From NCBI GenBank assembly GCA_030247855.1, contig JAPDRN010000195.1, positions 1-47,318 of the forward strand: a stretch of DNA of 47,318 nucleotides, given 5' to 3'. Made by a program: the position numbers and the translations under genes. This document shows, one piece after another, positions 1 to 10,156 of the stretch (its first letter is position 1; the number at the start of each line of letters is the position of its first letter). This stretch comes from Knufia peltigerae (Eukaryota; Ascomycota; Eurotiomycetes; Chaetothyriales; Trichomeriaceae). The notes under the pieces are model-generated. The model ran no database searches, was not told the DNA's origin, and worked only from the letters and a program-made list of their open reading frames with translations.

Positions 1-521
1 CTTGGTTCAAAAGGGAAAAAAAAAGGGGTTGGTATGAGCGAACTGAGTGAACGACTGGTCCCCTTCCCCCCCCAAAAAGAAAGATTTGATACCTACCTAG
101 GTACAAGTCCCTCGGTTCGGCAGCCAAGTTTGGTACTCGGTCAACCCACCTGGGTAAGAACGAACGAACCCTTTGCCTCTGGTCTCACGATTCTGCCATG
201 TTACGAACTCCAAGGTACTTCCCGTATGGAGTCCGGGAGTATACTACCTACCTGGTACCTGGTCTTGTTTACTTTGGTATTTCACTCTGATGCTGAATTG
301 TAGAAGTTCTCAATCTCGAAAAGTTTCCAATCGACTAATTAATTGACTGGTTCAGACCAATTCTGTAACGGCACCGAGTCCGATTTGCTTTTCGTAAAAC
401 GTAAACCTCGACGCCATTCACTTTGGGATCCTCATGTCCCACCTCCCGAGTTCGTATTTCATATTCATTGTTTTGGTTTCCTGTTTGGGGGTTTTCTCCT
501 CCTCAGGTTCAAAGGACAAGA
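1..521. other. Intergenic stretch at the left edge, downstream of PUT2
   Basis: No supported gene. The stretch lies 3' of the PUT2 stop codon and probably contains its 3' UTR. It has short homopolymer runs (A near 17-24, C near 65-71) and CCTAGGTAC-like words near 95-103. Reading frames here are short and resemble no family I know. Confidence 0.6.
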
Positions 522-2363
522 TCAGACCTCGTTGGATGGGTATTCGACTTTCGAAATCGGTAGAGTCTCCTCCTTCATCGACCTCATACTGACGAAACGT
601 GACAGGATGGCCGCGGAACCCGCCTTGTCGTTTGTACCCGAAGCTCTCGCCCCACCGAATGGTTGTTGACCTACAACGGCACCTAACAATGACGGGAAGA
701 GTTAGTCGGTCCTCGGAAACATCATTCTCTGGAGAAGAATCCAAAACTTACCTGTACACTTGCAATTGATATAGTAATTGCCCGCGGCGTTTCGTAGAGC
801 CTCTTCGGCATATCTCACCGCAGCACGATCTTGAGCAAAGATTGCCCCCGTGAGACCATATTCTGAAGTGCTGTCCACCAACTTGCAAACTTGTTCAAAC
901 GCGTCGGCCTTGGAATCATCATAGACATGACAAGTCAGGATGGGACCGAAGAATTCCGTGGTGAAATTCTTGTGGGTGGGATCTTTCGAGACGTAAATGG
1001 TAGGATGAATAAAGTAACCCCTTGAGTCGTCGTATTTTCCTCCGGCGATCAATTCAAGGCCCGAGTCGGGTTTCGCGGCTTCGTCAATCACCCCCGACAA
1101 CTTTTTGAAACTCGCCTCGTGGATGACGGGGCCGATGAAGTTGCCAAACTCCTCCGGCGGTCCGACCTTGAGTTTTTCGGTCTCGGACACCAGTTTCGAC
1201 TTGAACTCGGGCCAGATCGACGACGGGACGTAGAGTCTCGAACACGCACTGCACTTTTGTCCTTGGTACTCGAACGCGCCGCGGATCGTTTGGGCGACCG
1301 CGTTGTCGACGTCGGCGCTGTTGTGGACGAGGTGGAAGTTCTTGCCTCCGGTCTCTCCCACGATCCTAGGGTATCCTTTGTACCGACCCTCGGCGATACC
1401 CTGGCCGATTTGGCCGTAGAGTTTCCGGAAGACGGCAGTCGAACCCGTATAGTGTAGCGCGGCGAACTGCTTGTGTGAGAGGACGACTTTTGTGACCTCT
1501 TCGGCGTCTCCCGGCACGAACTGGATGACACCGGCGGGGAGCCCAGCTTCCACAAGTATCTGATGGAGCAGGTAGTTCGAGGCGACGGCAGAAGGGCTGG
1601 GCTTCCACACCACGACGTTACCCATCAAGGCCGGAGCGCCTGGCAGGTTACCACCGATGGCGGTGAAGTTAAAGGGTGAGATGGCATAGACGAACCCTTC
1701 CAACGGTCGGTACTCGACCCTGTTCCACACGCCAGGTGAATTGTAGGGAGGTTGTTGTGCATACAACTCTTCCGCATAACGAACGTTGAACCTCAAAAAG
1801 TCCACCAGCTCCGCCGCCGAGTCGATCTCTGCCTGCCATGCATTTTTCCCTTGTCCTAGCATCGTGGCTGCCATGATCTCGTATCTGTATTTCGTGCTGA
1901 TGAGGTCCGCGGCCTTGAGGAAGATGGCGGCCCGATCTGCAAAGGGGAGAGACTCCCAGGCCGGCTTCGCGGCCAGGGCGCCGTCGATGGCGTTCTGGAC
2001 ATCTTCGGCCGAGGCGTTCGAATACTTTGCGACTGAGGTCGAGTGGGAAGATGGGTTGTTCTGGGTCAGGATCGAGGAGGTCTTTATCGATTTGCCCGTG
2101 ACGACGAGGGGTACCTCGAGGGGACTCTTGGACTTGAATGCCTCCAACGCCGACACCAGGCCCTCTCGGGACGCCGAGCCTTTGGTGTAGTGCGCGTTTG
2201 GCTCGTTGGAGATGCTGGGCAGTTTGAAGGCAGCGAAGGTAGACATGGTGGTAGGGGAAGAATGAAATCCGCGGGTGATTGACTGTGTTGTCGTTGTAGG
2301 ATTGCTGCGTGAACGATGGGAGAGATGGAAGAGATGGCGACGACAAGACCCGGGGACGGCCAT
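522..2363 (-). CDS. PUT2: Delta-1-pyrroline-5-carboxylate dehydrogenase, mitochondrial
   Basis: This enzyme (ALDH4 family; prnC in Aspergillus) oxidises P5C/glutamate semialdehyde to glutamate with NAD+, the second step of proline catabolism in the mitochondrial matrix. Two exons, complement(522..682, 752..2363), give 590 residues, the usual family length. The 69-nt intron has a GTAAGT donor and a TTAG acceptor. The splice restores the family C-terminus, with the motif GQQPFGGARASGTND just after the junction. The active-site cysteine is Cys371 in GQKCSACSR, and the Gly-Glu-Thr-Gly-Gly segment around residue 337 matches the ALDH glutamate region. The start at 2363 gives an Arg/Ser/Thr-rich, acid-poor N-terminus of about 35 residues, typical of a matrix presequence; another in-frame start lies at 2411. 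No other proline-use gene is adjacent. Confidence 0.95.
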
Positions 2364-2870
2364 CTTGAAGGATATAAGATAAAGAGCAGAAAGAACTCGG
2401 CCAACAAACACCGTGGCTTGCCTTGTGAGTTAGATCCAGTTATGATCAATTCGTTACCAAAAAGCAAGAGACCCTGTCTCGACAACCCCGCCGATAGCGC
2501 AGGCAATGGCAACGGATTCTCTTATTTAAAAGGGCTGGTGACAACATTTACCTGGCTATCCCCGGTTGTCGTCGGCTCGAGGGTACAATGGAGAAGTCCG
2601 CTATCCGTACTCAAGCGGCCTCACTTAACCATGGTATGGAGGCTCTTCAGCAGCGACAAGCAATTCATAGACTTGATATCCGGTGTCGGCATATGAGATG
2701 AGTATTTTCACAGATCCATCAGATCCATCAATAGATCATACGTGCCACAAAACAAAAGAAAATATATGCCACAGGGCGGAGCGGAGTCAAAAGAGTCTTC
2801 TCTCTCCTACGAGTATCCGTACCCAGGGAGCAAGCAAAAATTTGATCTTCCCAAACCCTCCCAACCAAAC
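2364..2870. other. Spacer between two minus-strand genes
   Basis: This 507-bp stretch holds the PUT2 promoter/5' UTR and the 3' end of the oxygenase-like gene. A short tandem ATCCATCAG-type repeat lies near 2711-2730. No gene is supported. Confidence 0.6.
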
Positions 2871-4166
2871 TCATCTCATTGCGAATGGACAACCTCCCGT
2901 CCTTTCTCGCTTCAGTCTCTCCTTGGTCATCTGCATTTCCTTCTCACCTTTGCCGTTTGCAAACGCCAGGGGACCAACGTTCTTCACCTCGAAACCTTCA
3001 GGGTACATGTCCTTGTCTCCCGGTCTCGGGATGCCAATGAGCATATTCACCATCGCACCTGGTCCCCATCGATTCCACAGTGTTGGTTTCACGTACGTCG
3101 GTGTCGTGTCCCACCTCACAATATACCGCCGGCCGTTTTGGTCGGGTGTCTTTGTCAACAGTTGATTGATCATGAACTTGGGTCTCGGCAGCGCCAGGTA
3201 TCGTAAGAAGAACCGCCTCAGCTCCATGAAATTGTTCAAGAACTTCGTATAGCTGGGAGGGGCCTTTTCGAACATGATGGCTTCCCTCAGTCTGTCGTCC
3301 AAGGGTGCACTGACCATCTTGGTCATCATGCCTTTCATAAAGGACGGGTAGGCATTGATCAAAAGGTTTCTCGTCTGCACCGCCGTGTCGTAGTTGTTCT
3401 TGTGAGGCACCATGTGCTTCTTCTCGTACTCCTTTGCCCATTCGTCCAGCTCGCGATAAAAGTGCAAGCCGTCCTTCCATCCAGTCGAGTACGACGGCAA
3501 GGGTTCGAAAGAAATGGCCATGCCGTCACCCATGGACTTGTGGTGCACGCCCATGGCGCACTTCTCGAGGTCGGAAAACTGTCGCCATTCATACCTGCCC
3601 ACCCACTCGACCGGTTGGTTCAAGAACAGCGACAGGGTGTACAGCATGTCGTCGTTGCTGATCTTGCCCTGCTTGATGTAGTGGCCATGCAGATAGTTGA
3701 GCCGAGCGTACCCTTCGTGGCACCGCTCACTGTCCGGGTCGGCGCTGTACATGTCCGATAAGAGCACGCCGGTGTCCGCGTAGCGCTTGCCCACGTTCTT
3801 ACTCGTGGACAGCTGTGTCGTCTTGACGAGGAGCTCGCTGATGCTGGGAATGCCGTACGTTCGGAAGAGCGCGAATTGTAAACCCTTCTCGAACAAGGCC
3901 GGAAATTCCAGGTCGCTGACCGCTGAGAGGATGTCGTGGGCCTCCTGCTCCGTCATGCCTTCGAAGGACGGGTGTTCCGGGGTTCCATATTTGTACTTGG
4001 CCTGAAGTGACTTCAGCCGGCGGAAACGTAGGAACGAGCACAGAAAAGGGTACGCCACAAGGGCAGGTACAAGGTATCGAGACCACAGCCACGACCAGGA
4101 CGAGATTTGCTGGATGGAAGTTGCTGACAGTTTTGCATAAGCCTGGGTGGAAAGGTTGGAAGCCAT
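2871..4166 (-). CDS. mpaB/rubber-oxygenase-family (DUF2236-like) membrane protein
   Basis: A single-exon gene of 431 residues. It resembles the fungal ER-bound oxygenase family of mpaB, which shares its catalytic fold with bacterial latex-clearing (Lcp) haem oxygenases. Residues about 25-47 form one hydrophobic, Trp-rich segment likely to anchor the protein, followed by a basic stretch (FRFRRLK). The family-like core includes FRTYGIPSIS (about 101-110), KRYADTGVLL (127-136), RLNYLHGHY (155-163, with His160 and His162 as candidate haem ligands) and GVHHKSMGDGM (206-216). The start at 4166 gives a plausible leaderless anchored protein. No polyketide or terpene gene is nearby, so a role in secondary metabolism is not supported. 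The substrate is unknown. The family call rests on motif recognition only. Confidence 0.82.
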   Translation of the reverse strand: MASNLSTQAYAKLSATSIQQISSWSWLWSRYLVPALVAYPFLCSFLRFRRLKSLQAKYKYGTPEHPSFEGMTEQEAHDILSAVSDLEFPALFEKGLQFALFRTYGIPSISELLVKTTQLSTSKNVGKRYADTGVLLSDMYSADPDSERCHEGYARLNYLHGHYIKQGKISNDDMLYTLSLFLNQPVEWVGRYEWRQFSDLEKCAMGVHHKSMGDGMAISFEPLPSYSTGWKDGLHFYRELDEWAKEYEKKHMVPHKNNYDTAVQTRNLLINAYPSFMKGMMTKMVSAPLDDRLREAIMFEKAPPSYTKFLNNFMELRRFFLRYLALPRPKFMINQLLTKTPDQNGRRYIVRWDTTPTYVKPTLWNRWGPGAMVNMLIGIPRPGDKDMYPEGFEVKNVGPLAFANGKGEKEMQMTKERLKRERTGGCPFAMR

Positions 4167-5196
4167 GGTTTGTCAGCTTCGTTGCGAATGGAATAGGCTG
4201 CCACTCGTAGGGGACTCGAGACTGGCTATGGGTTGATCTCTCCCCCTCGATATGTATATATATCTGCACGTAGATACAGGTAGGTAAGAAATACAAGACG
4301 ATTGGAGCGCAAGTGAGTGGCTGGATGAGAAGAGTGAGGGCAGGGCTGGGAGTAAGAACGTTAGGTATTTAAGAGGTCCAGGAAATCAGCCGCTAGTACG
4401 AGTACGAATACGGAGGAGTGTCGTATCCAACCTAACCATCCCAGGGACGGAGGAAGTTGTGAAAGGAGTCCAGGCCATCATCCTCCGTCCTTCATATGCC
4501 AGATGTCAGTGGGATTCTACGCAGGCCTCGGCATCTGTTGGTTTATCAGCAGATATACACAGTTCTGTACACCATTGATGCCAAATTTAACCCAATTGGT
4601 GGGTATCCATACTATGACCAAGTCCAATTACCATGCATCCCATTCGGTAGCAGTGCGACGTCGACACGTCGACACGCTGACTCGATGAGACATCCATGCT
4701 TGCTCGAAATCCGGAGAGCAACCTAGTTCCACCTACTGGCTCGTATTGCCCTCGTATCATTTTACCAGGCTTCATCACATTGGACACTGTTGCATTCGAC
4801 TTGAGACTGAGTTGCCCACACCGCTCCCTTGTACTGACCAAAGCAGCCTTTCTCATTTGCCCTCGCATCAAGCCGCAAGATTGACCCAGATCCTTTCCCT
4901 ATGGCGGCCCGAATACAGTAAATCGATACTGTGTCTATGTACTTTACTCCGGTGTATGTGTTTTGAATGTTCCTTTGCCAGCTTTATATAATGTCTGTTG
5001 TATCCCGATGTATACCATATTCATAACGGCACAAGCCAGGTCAGTATAAACAAGGTTACAGCACGTTCTGTGCACAATTTCAGGGCCCGCCGGCCTGGGC
5101 CGTATAAGCACCGTTCCCCTATTCGCTTTCAAATGCTGCAATTACATTGTAGACGACCTAAAAACAATGCTCCGTGAAAATGACGAGGCCTCCATC
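4167..5196. other. Intergenic stretch, no gene supported
   Basis: About 1 kb between two minus-strand genes. It should hold the oxygenase-gene promoter (TATATATAT near 4254-4263) and the 3' UTR of the SCS-like gene. Reading frames here are short, on both strands, and lack any recognisable family signal. Confidence 0.6.
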
Positions 5197-7344
5197 TTAC
5201 TCCATTGTCGCTGTTCCCTTGGCTATCGAAATAGCTCGTGCTGCTGCCTCCTCGAAAGAATCTGTCATCATGGTCAGCAAGGTGTACAACTTTGATCGAC
5301 AACAGAACAAGTGCAACTCACCAAAAGCATCTAGCTTCAGCCCACTTTCCTGGATCAGTTTTTGTCCTTCGGCCTCTCTCGTTCCCCGTAACCGCACGAC
5401 CACTGGAACCTTGAGGTTCAGATCCTTGAATGCCATGAGAATGCCATTTGCAATCATATCTCCGAGAGTCAGTCCACCAAAGATGTTGACAAAGATGACT
5501 TTGACCCTTGGGTCGGACGACACGATTCTGAACCCGGCCTTGATGGTTTCAGACGTTGCTTTACCTCCGGTGTCCATGAAGTTGGCCGGAGATCCACCTC
5601 GAGCCACCAACGCATCGACCGTATTCATGGCGAGCCCAGCACCGTTGACAATGGTACCGATTGAACCTTCCCCTGCGAGTTTGACGTAGATCATACCATC
5701 TTTCTCCGCCTCCACTTCTTCCTTCACCTCGCTATCCATGTCTCGCAGCGCATGGACGTCTGCTTGTCGCTTGGAGCTACGGAACGCGGCGTCGTCGAAG
5801 CCAAATTTGGCACCTTGAACCTGTAGTTCTCCTTGATCGCCCAAGGCAAACTTGGTCTGAAGTACAAACGCTTCTTTGGACATGAACAGGTCGACCAGCT
5901 CGCCCACCAGCTTGCCAAGTGCTCCTCTTCCGTTGGATGGAATGCCCAAGTGAGACGCTATATCTTCGAGCATCTTCTCGGATGTTGCCTCATTGGTGCC
6001 ATAGCCAAATGGGAACTTTTTGGACTGCTCGAACGCTCGAGAAGGGTCTGTCGTAGGCGATGCGATTATACAGGGCTGTCGTGCTTCGCGGTCGATAGAG
6101 ATGGCGAGGAATTTCTCGCCGTTCGCTGCGGGTACATCCACGATCTTGATGCCTCTCTGCTTGAGCATCTCGAATGCTTGTCCTTTCTTGACGTACAGTG
6201 TACGCCGTTGTGCCGAGACCGAACTTCTGGACCTGTGCGTTGTAGGTCGGTGGCGGATGGTGTGATATCCTCTCCGCTGTTGTGACGAACCTGTCCTTGA
6301 CGCCGTTGTGGTCCTCGATCGTTCCGCCAGTAGTCCCTTCATGCCCTCTCCTAGTTTCTCGGGGTGGTCGACAACGGTCACTCCAACGTCCTGCAAGATC
6401 TTAATCTTTTGCGCAGCACTTGCCTCACCGGGAGCAGCCCATGCACCGGCGTGACCCATAATGCGACGTGCTGGGGCTTGAACACCGCCAATGACAGACA
6501 TGAACGGTTTCGGGTTGGCAGTCTTTCTGTTATACTCCCTGATCCACTCTGCTGCTCGTAATTCTGCACTCCCGCCGACTTCGCCGATCATGACAATACC
6601 TTCCGTCTTCTCGTCTTCGACCAAGATCTGGAATGCTTCGACAAAGTTCGTCCCGGCGAGTACGTCGCCGCCCATGCTGATTCCGTACGTCTGTCCGAGA
6701 CCGGCACGAGTGGTCGAGGCTACCGCCTCGTAGCTGAGGGTGCCTGACTTCGCCACGATCCCGACATTGCCTTCCTTGAAGAATGGCAACGGCTGGAACC
6801 CCAGACGACATCGTCCGTGAGTGTTGATGATCCCTGGGCAGTTGGCGCCCACCAACCGGGTCTTGGACTGCGTCCGAAGCATCTGGTGTATCCTCATTAT
6901 GTCGTGGATGGGGATGTGCTCGGCCACCGCCACGATGAGTGGAATCTCGTTCTCAATGGCCTCTTCCATGGCCGCCACTGTACCATTGCCCGGCACGTAG
7001 ATGGCACTGGCATCGGGCTTGAGCTTCTCCACGGCGGCTTTGACGCTCGGTAGGACTGGCAGACCCAGGTGCTCGCCCTCAAAACCGGGCTTCACGCCGC
7101 CTACCACGTTGGTTCCATACTCTATCGACTCTTGTGCATTCATTGTCGCTTGACGGCCTGTGAAACCTTGGTAGAGCACGCGCGTGTGTTTACCGATCTT
7201 GAGATTTTGTATCGTGTCCTCGTACGACTGACGTCGAGTCGAGGTCGAGAAAGGTGCTACATTTCCATAGGTGCCGTACTTGGACAGTGACTGGTACGGT
7301 GCTATTCGAGACCGCAAGGTCCTCGGCAGTATGAACCTGGTCAT
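5197..7344 (-). CDS. Mitochondrial fused succinyl-CoA synthetase-like protein (alpha + truncated beta)
   Basis: One protein carries an SCS alpha-type half followed by an SCS beta-type half. Exons complement(5197..5261, 5322..7344) give 695 residues; the 60-nt intron (GTGAGT...CAG) is in frame and stop-free. Residues 1-40 look like a mitochondrial presequence. Residues about 45-340 match SCS alpha: the CoA-binding Rossmann region (YQGFTGRQ at 58-65), GANCPGIINT (166-175) and the phosphohistidine loop IMGHAGA with His298. A basic Ser/Arg linker (about 341-380) leads to a beta part (381-695) with VNGAGLAM (566-573) and NIFGG (620-624). The beta part lacks roughly 90 residues of the ATP-grasp N-terminal lobe, and the usual Glu/Asn/Asp metal ligands appear replaced (region 493-520). 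The start at 7344 has a good Kozak context. It is unlikely to be the standard nucleotide-using SCS; true activity is unknown. Confidence 0.88.
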   Translation of the reverse strand: MTRFILPRTLRSRIAPYQSLSKYGTYGNVAPFSTSTRRQSYEDTIQNLKIGKHTRVLYQGFTGRQATMNAQESIEYGTNVVGGVKPGFEGEHLGLPVLPSVKAAVEKLKPDASAIYVPGNGTVAAMEEAIENEIPLIVAVAEHIPIHDIMRIHQMLRTQSKTRLVGANCPGIINTHGRCRLGFQPLPFFKEGNVGIVAKSGTLSYEAVASTTRAGLGQTYGISMGGDVLAGTNFVEAFQILVEDEKTEGIVMIGEVGGSAELRAAEWIREYNRKTANPKPFMSVIGGVQAPARRIMGHAGAWAAPGEASAAQKIKILQDVGVTVVDHPEKLGEGMKGLLAERSRTTTASRTGSSQQRRGYHTIRHRPTTHRSRSSVSAQRRTLYVKKGQAFEMLKQRGIKIVDVPAANGEKFLAISIDREARQPCIIASPTTDPSRAFEQSKKFPFGYGTNEATSEKMLEDIASHLGIPSNGRGALGKLVGELVDLFMSKEAFVLQTKFALGDQGELQVQGAKFGFDDAAFRSSKRQADVHALRDMDSEVKEEVEAEKDGMIYVKLAGEGSIGTIVNGAGLAMNTVDALVARGGSPANFMDTGGKATSETIKAGFRIVSSDPRVKVIFVNIFGGLTLGDMIANGILMAFKDLNLKVPVVVRLRGTREAEGQKLIQESGLKLDAFGELHLFCCRSKLYTLLTMMTDSFEEAAARAISIAKGTATME

Positions 7345-8595
7345 GGTCGGTCCACGTGCGAACCAGGTGCGTACGAATAAACAGCGAACGTGTCTGACGA
7401 GCAAAGATGCAGGGACAGTATGTACAAGCGATTCGAGTTTCCGAGACGGGAAGCACACCTCAAACACGATCATAGAGAATGAGGGGAATATATACAAAGC
7501 CGGGGTGGAGGTATCTTTGACCAGGGGAAGACGAAACCACGATATCCCAATCCCGAAGTCGGCGAGGAGAAGATGGCGAGGAGAAGATGATGCGGAGCGG
7601 CTCATCTCGAAAAGCCCCAAAGCCATTTCCGAGACGCTACTGTTCTTTCGAGAATGTCGCCGACCCGACGACTGCGAGATCGGAGCCTCTGCTTCTCGAG
7701 CATTGGTGGAGATGGTAGGAATGCCCCGGAGGATATGGGACGCTACCGAGGCACAGCCTGACCCAATGTCAGCCTTGCTACTCCGTAGAGGTCGTGTTCA
7801 TAAAGGCCTATGTTTCTTTTTTATTCCTCTCCCTGTATCGAGTTATGCACTCTTGTTTTTTGGTGGGCACCGACGACGCGTACGAGTTACTGTAAGGGCA
7901 AGGGGGAAAAGCCTCGGTATGGATTCTTCCCACTCTAATTGCCGCCTGTGTCTCCAATTGCGGGGATTTTTCTCTGGTTTGTCTCAGGCGTCGCAAGGAG
8001 CTCGTCACACCCTATAACCCTAGCATTTGGTGCCAAGTGAGCTTTGCATGTGAAGCCTGGGGCCGCCTAAGATACCGCCAAACGTTGTAGCCTAGCTAGG
8101 CTTAGTTATCTACAGGGGGTAAGGAAGGGGAGTAGTAGTACTGTAGGTACAATAAGATCACCCGTACGATGCCCCAGAATCTAACTCTGCCCAAAACGTT
8201 CCTCTTTGGCTAGCTCGTCCTCCATTCCCCCATCTCCGCTTAATTTTGCCCTGCGTTTCCTGCCGTCGATGATGTTGGTGATGAACTCTTCCTGATTGTC
8301 GCGTGCTGAGTGGACAGTCAGGCCGGTGGTGCCACCTATTCCAGACATCCGGACTCTTTTTGTGATCGATGCAACGCTTGTTTTCCACAAACCCATGACA
8401 TCGCTCCTGGGCTGACCCCAGTATAGTACTTCAGCTCCTGTGACATAGTTGTCCCGAGCCCTTCTCATCATCTTGATGTAGCACAGTCCGGACGTCCCTG
8501 CTGGTTCATCCTCAGGAAATACACAGTTTTCGTCGACTCGAGACCCTCGATAACCCTGTCCTCTTTCTAGCCATTTGACCGGCTTCGTCGTAGGA
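7345..8595. other. Divergent promoter region with a 14-bp tandem duplication
   Basis: About 1.25 kb between the SCS-like gene (-) and the gene at 8596 (+). At 7561-7588 a 14-bp unit (GGCGAGGAGAAGAT) occurs twice in tandem. Open frames on both strands (for example 8181-8606 on the minus strand) have no family signal and I do not call them genes. Confidence 0.6.
7561..7588. repeat. 14-bp perfect tandem duplication
   Basis: Two adjacent copies of GGCGAGGAGAAGAT lie about 220 bp upstream of the SCS-like start codon, in its promoter or 5' UTR. They could be a recent slippage event. Confidence 0.8.
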
Positions 8596-9153
8596 ATGGA
8601 GTCCAAACTGGCAAATCTTCACATCGACCTACCTCAGACGTCCAAGCTGATGTCGAAGAGCAAGAAAGGGGAGGTGGTGGACTCGTGGGAAGACGACGAT
8701 GATCTCAGCTCGCCAGACGATGGTGCTGTAACTCCACTCGACGGCACAGAGCCCTCGTTGAAATCTGTAGCGGAAAGAGATCCAGCCTTGAAACCCCCGC
8801 CTCCCACGCCCATCTCTCCACCGCCTGGGGCCAGCGAACAATACATGAATTGGCAACCCGCTCAGGTCCTAGGAGGAGGGCGTCCCAAGCCCTACAGCCC
8901 AGCCTCGCCCTCGACACCAACCGGCTCAGATCGAGAAAGAGACCAGCGCAGGCCAGAGAAGACCACGGCGGCAGCCAGTCGGATGATCGCGGCCGGCCTG
9001 GGCATGAAGGTTCCCAAGAAGACAGAGGAGCAAAGGCAGTATGACCGAGCAATCAGAGAACAGGAGGCTCGACGGAAGACCAGAGAGAAGGAGGACAGAG
9101 AACGGGAAAGAGAGGCGGACGAGAAGCTGAAGGCGGCAGTGTGGGACGACTGA
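8596..9153 (+). CDS. Conserved small charged fungal protein, function unknown
   Basis: A single-exon frame of 185 residues from the ATG at 8596; an upstream in-frame ATG at 8575 would add 7 residues. I do not recognise a named family, although the general pattern is familiar from ascomycete hypothetical proteins. Residues about 20-45 contain a KSKKGEVVDSWEDDDD acidic patch. The middle (about 60-120) is Pro/Ser-rich and probably disordered. Residues about 125-142 (SRMIAAGLGMKVPKK) form the most ordered-looking segment. The tail (about 143-182) is a dense Arg/Glu/Lys helix likely to form a coiled coil. No signal peptide or membrane segment is present. The 3' end converges on SUMO, with about 600 bp between. 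Confidence 0.72.
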   Translation: MESKLANLHIDLPQTSKLMSKSKKGEVVDSWEDDDDLSSPDDGAVTPLDGTEPSLKSVAERDPALKPPPPTPISPPPGASEQYMNWQPAQVLGGGRPKPYSPASPSTPTGSDRERDQRRPEKTTAAASRMIAAGLGMKVPKKTEEQRQYDRAIREQEARRKTREKEDREREREADEKLKAAVWDD

Positions 9154-9754
9154 TCCCAAGACAACATTTACTATACGCGGCATTGGAGGTCCTGGACATT
9201 GTGTTACCGTTACCTATCGTCTGTTTGCCCATGCGCAAACTCTGTAGTGTGTTGATCGTACGCTCATCGTCGAAGAAAATTCGCTGTCGCGTGGACCTTT
9301 GCTGCGCTGCGCGTGGATACAAGTCGGATGGAGGCCACGCAGATCTGATCTGCCTTTGTGGAATTCCTAAGCCTAGGTCTGTATGTATGGATATATGCTA
9401 TTGCTCGCAGGCACCTGCTGAAATGAGACTGGAGCGCGGAATCACATTCAAAGCACTGAGCAATTCAGCTGAAGAGCTGGAGTCTACCTCTGTAGCTGGA
9501 GAAAGAGCCGTTTTGCATTGTATCCTTTTTGGTCGCAACAAAACCATCCTTACGCCTCCTTCTCCGGTCCCATATCTGCAAAAAGGCATCCTATTGTCTC
9601 GGCTCTTTTAAACACCAGGCCAATGCCATGCACTATTCGTAGCCATACCCCAGTAGCTGGGTTTGGTCCGAACACGAGCGATCGCACCGACTCAAATCGC
9701 CGTTAACCATTTTTGATCCTGTAGTCGTGATAACATAGAGGGTCTTTGTGTGTT
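9154..9754. other. Convergent 3' spacer
   Basis: About 600 bp between the 3' ends of the small charged protein gene (+) and SUMO (-). It likely holds both 3' UTRs. No gene is seen. Confidence 0.6.
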
Positions 9755-10156
9755 TCATGCGGCGCCACCGATCTGCTCTTGATGCACTTCAATACTGTCG
9801 CCATCGGCCATGTCCAACTGTGATGTTGATCAGTAAGTGTTTGCGACAAGCGCATCGCGAAAAAGACTCCTCGCTCGAGAAGCGCTGCGAGATTTCGGCG
9901 CGTGGGTGTTACTTACAGTGTCTGGGGTGTCCGTGACTTGTACCTTGGTACCATCAAACAAGAACCGAGCACTGCGCATGTCTTTTCCTTGTCTTTCGCA
10001 GAATGCCTTCATGAGTTTTTCCAGTTTCGTGCTGCGCTTGATCTTGAAAAACACCTCGTTATTGCCATCGGTCACTTTGATGTTTAGATGTTCCGCACCG
10101 CCGGCAGGAGGCACTTCGGCATTGCCATTGGGTGATGGTTGGCCAGCGTCAGACAT
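9755..10156 (-). CDS. SMT3: SUMO (small ubiquitin-related modifier)
   Basis: SUMO is conjugated to lysines of target proteins by the E1/Ubc9 cascade and acts mainly in the nucleus. Two exons, complement(9755..9817, 9917..10156), give 100 residues. The 99-nt intron starts with GTAAGT directly after the codon for Thr80 and ends at CAG. Residues 1-20 are the flexible N-terminus. Residues 21-98 form the ubiquitin-like fold, with EHLNIKVTDGNNEVFFKIK as first strands, FLFDGTKV near 66-72 and the family block LDMADGDSIEVHQEQIGG (81-98). The precursor ends Gly97-Gly98-Ala-Ala, so a Ulp-type protease must remove two residues. No PsiKxE consensus is obvious in the N-terminal tail. Confidence 0.97.

Noticed and set aside
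7271..8017. 248-residue plus-strand frame
   Set aside because: It overlaps the SCS-like start codon antisense and its 5' UTR, has low-complexity composition and matches no family.
8181..8606. 141-residue minus-strand frame divergent from the gene at 8596
   Set aside because: No family signal, biased composition, and overlap with the start of the better-supported plus-strand gene.
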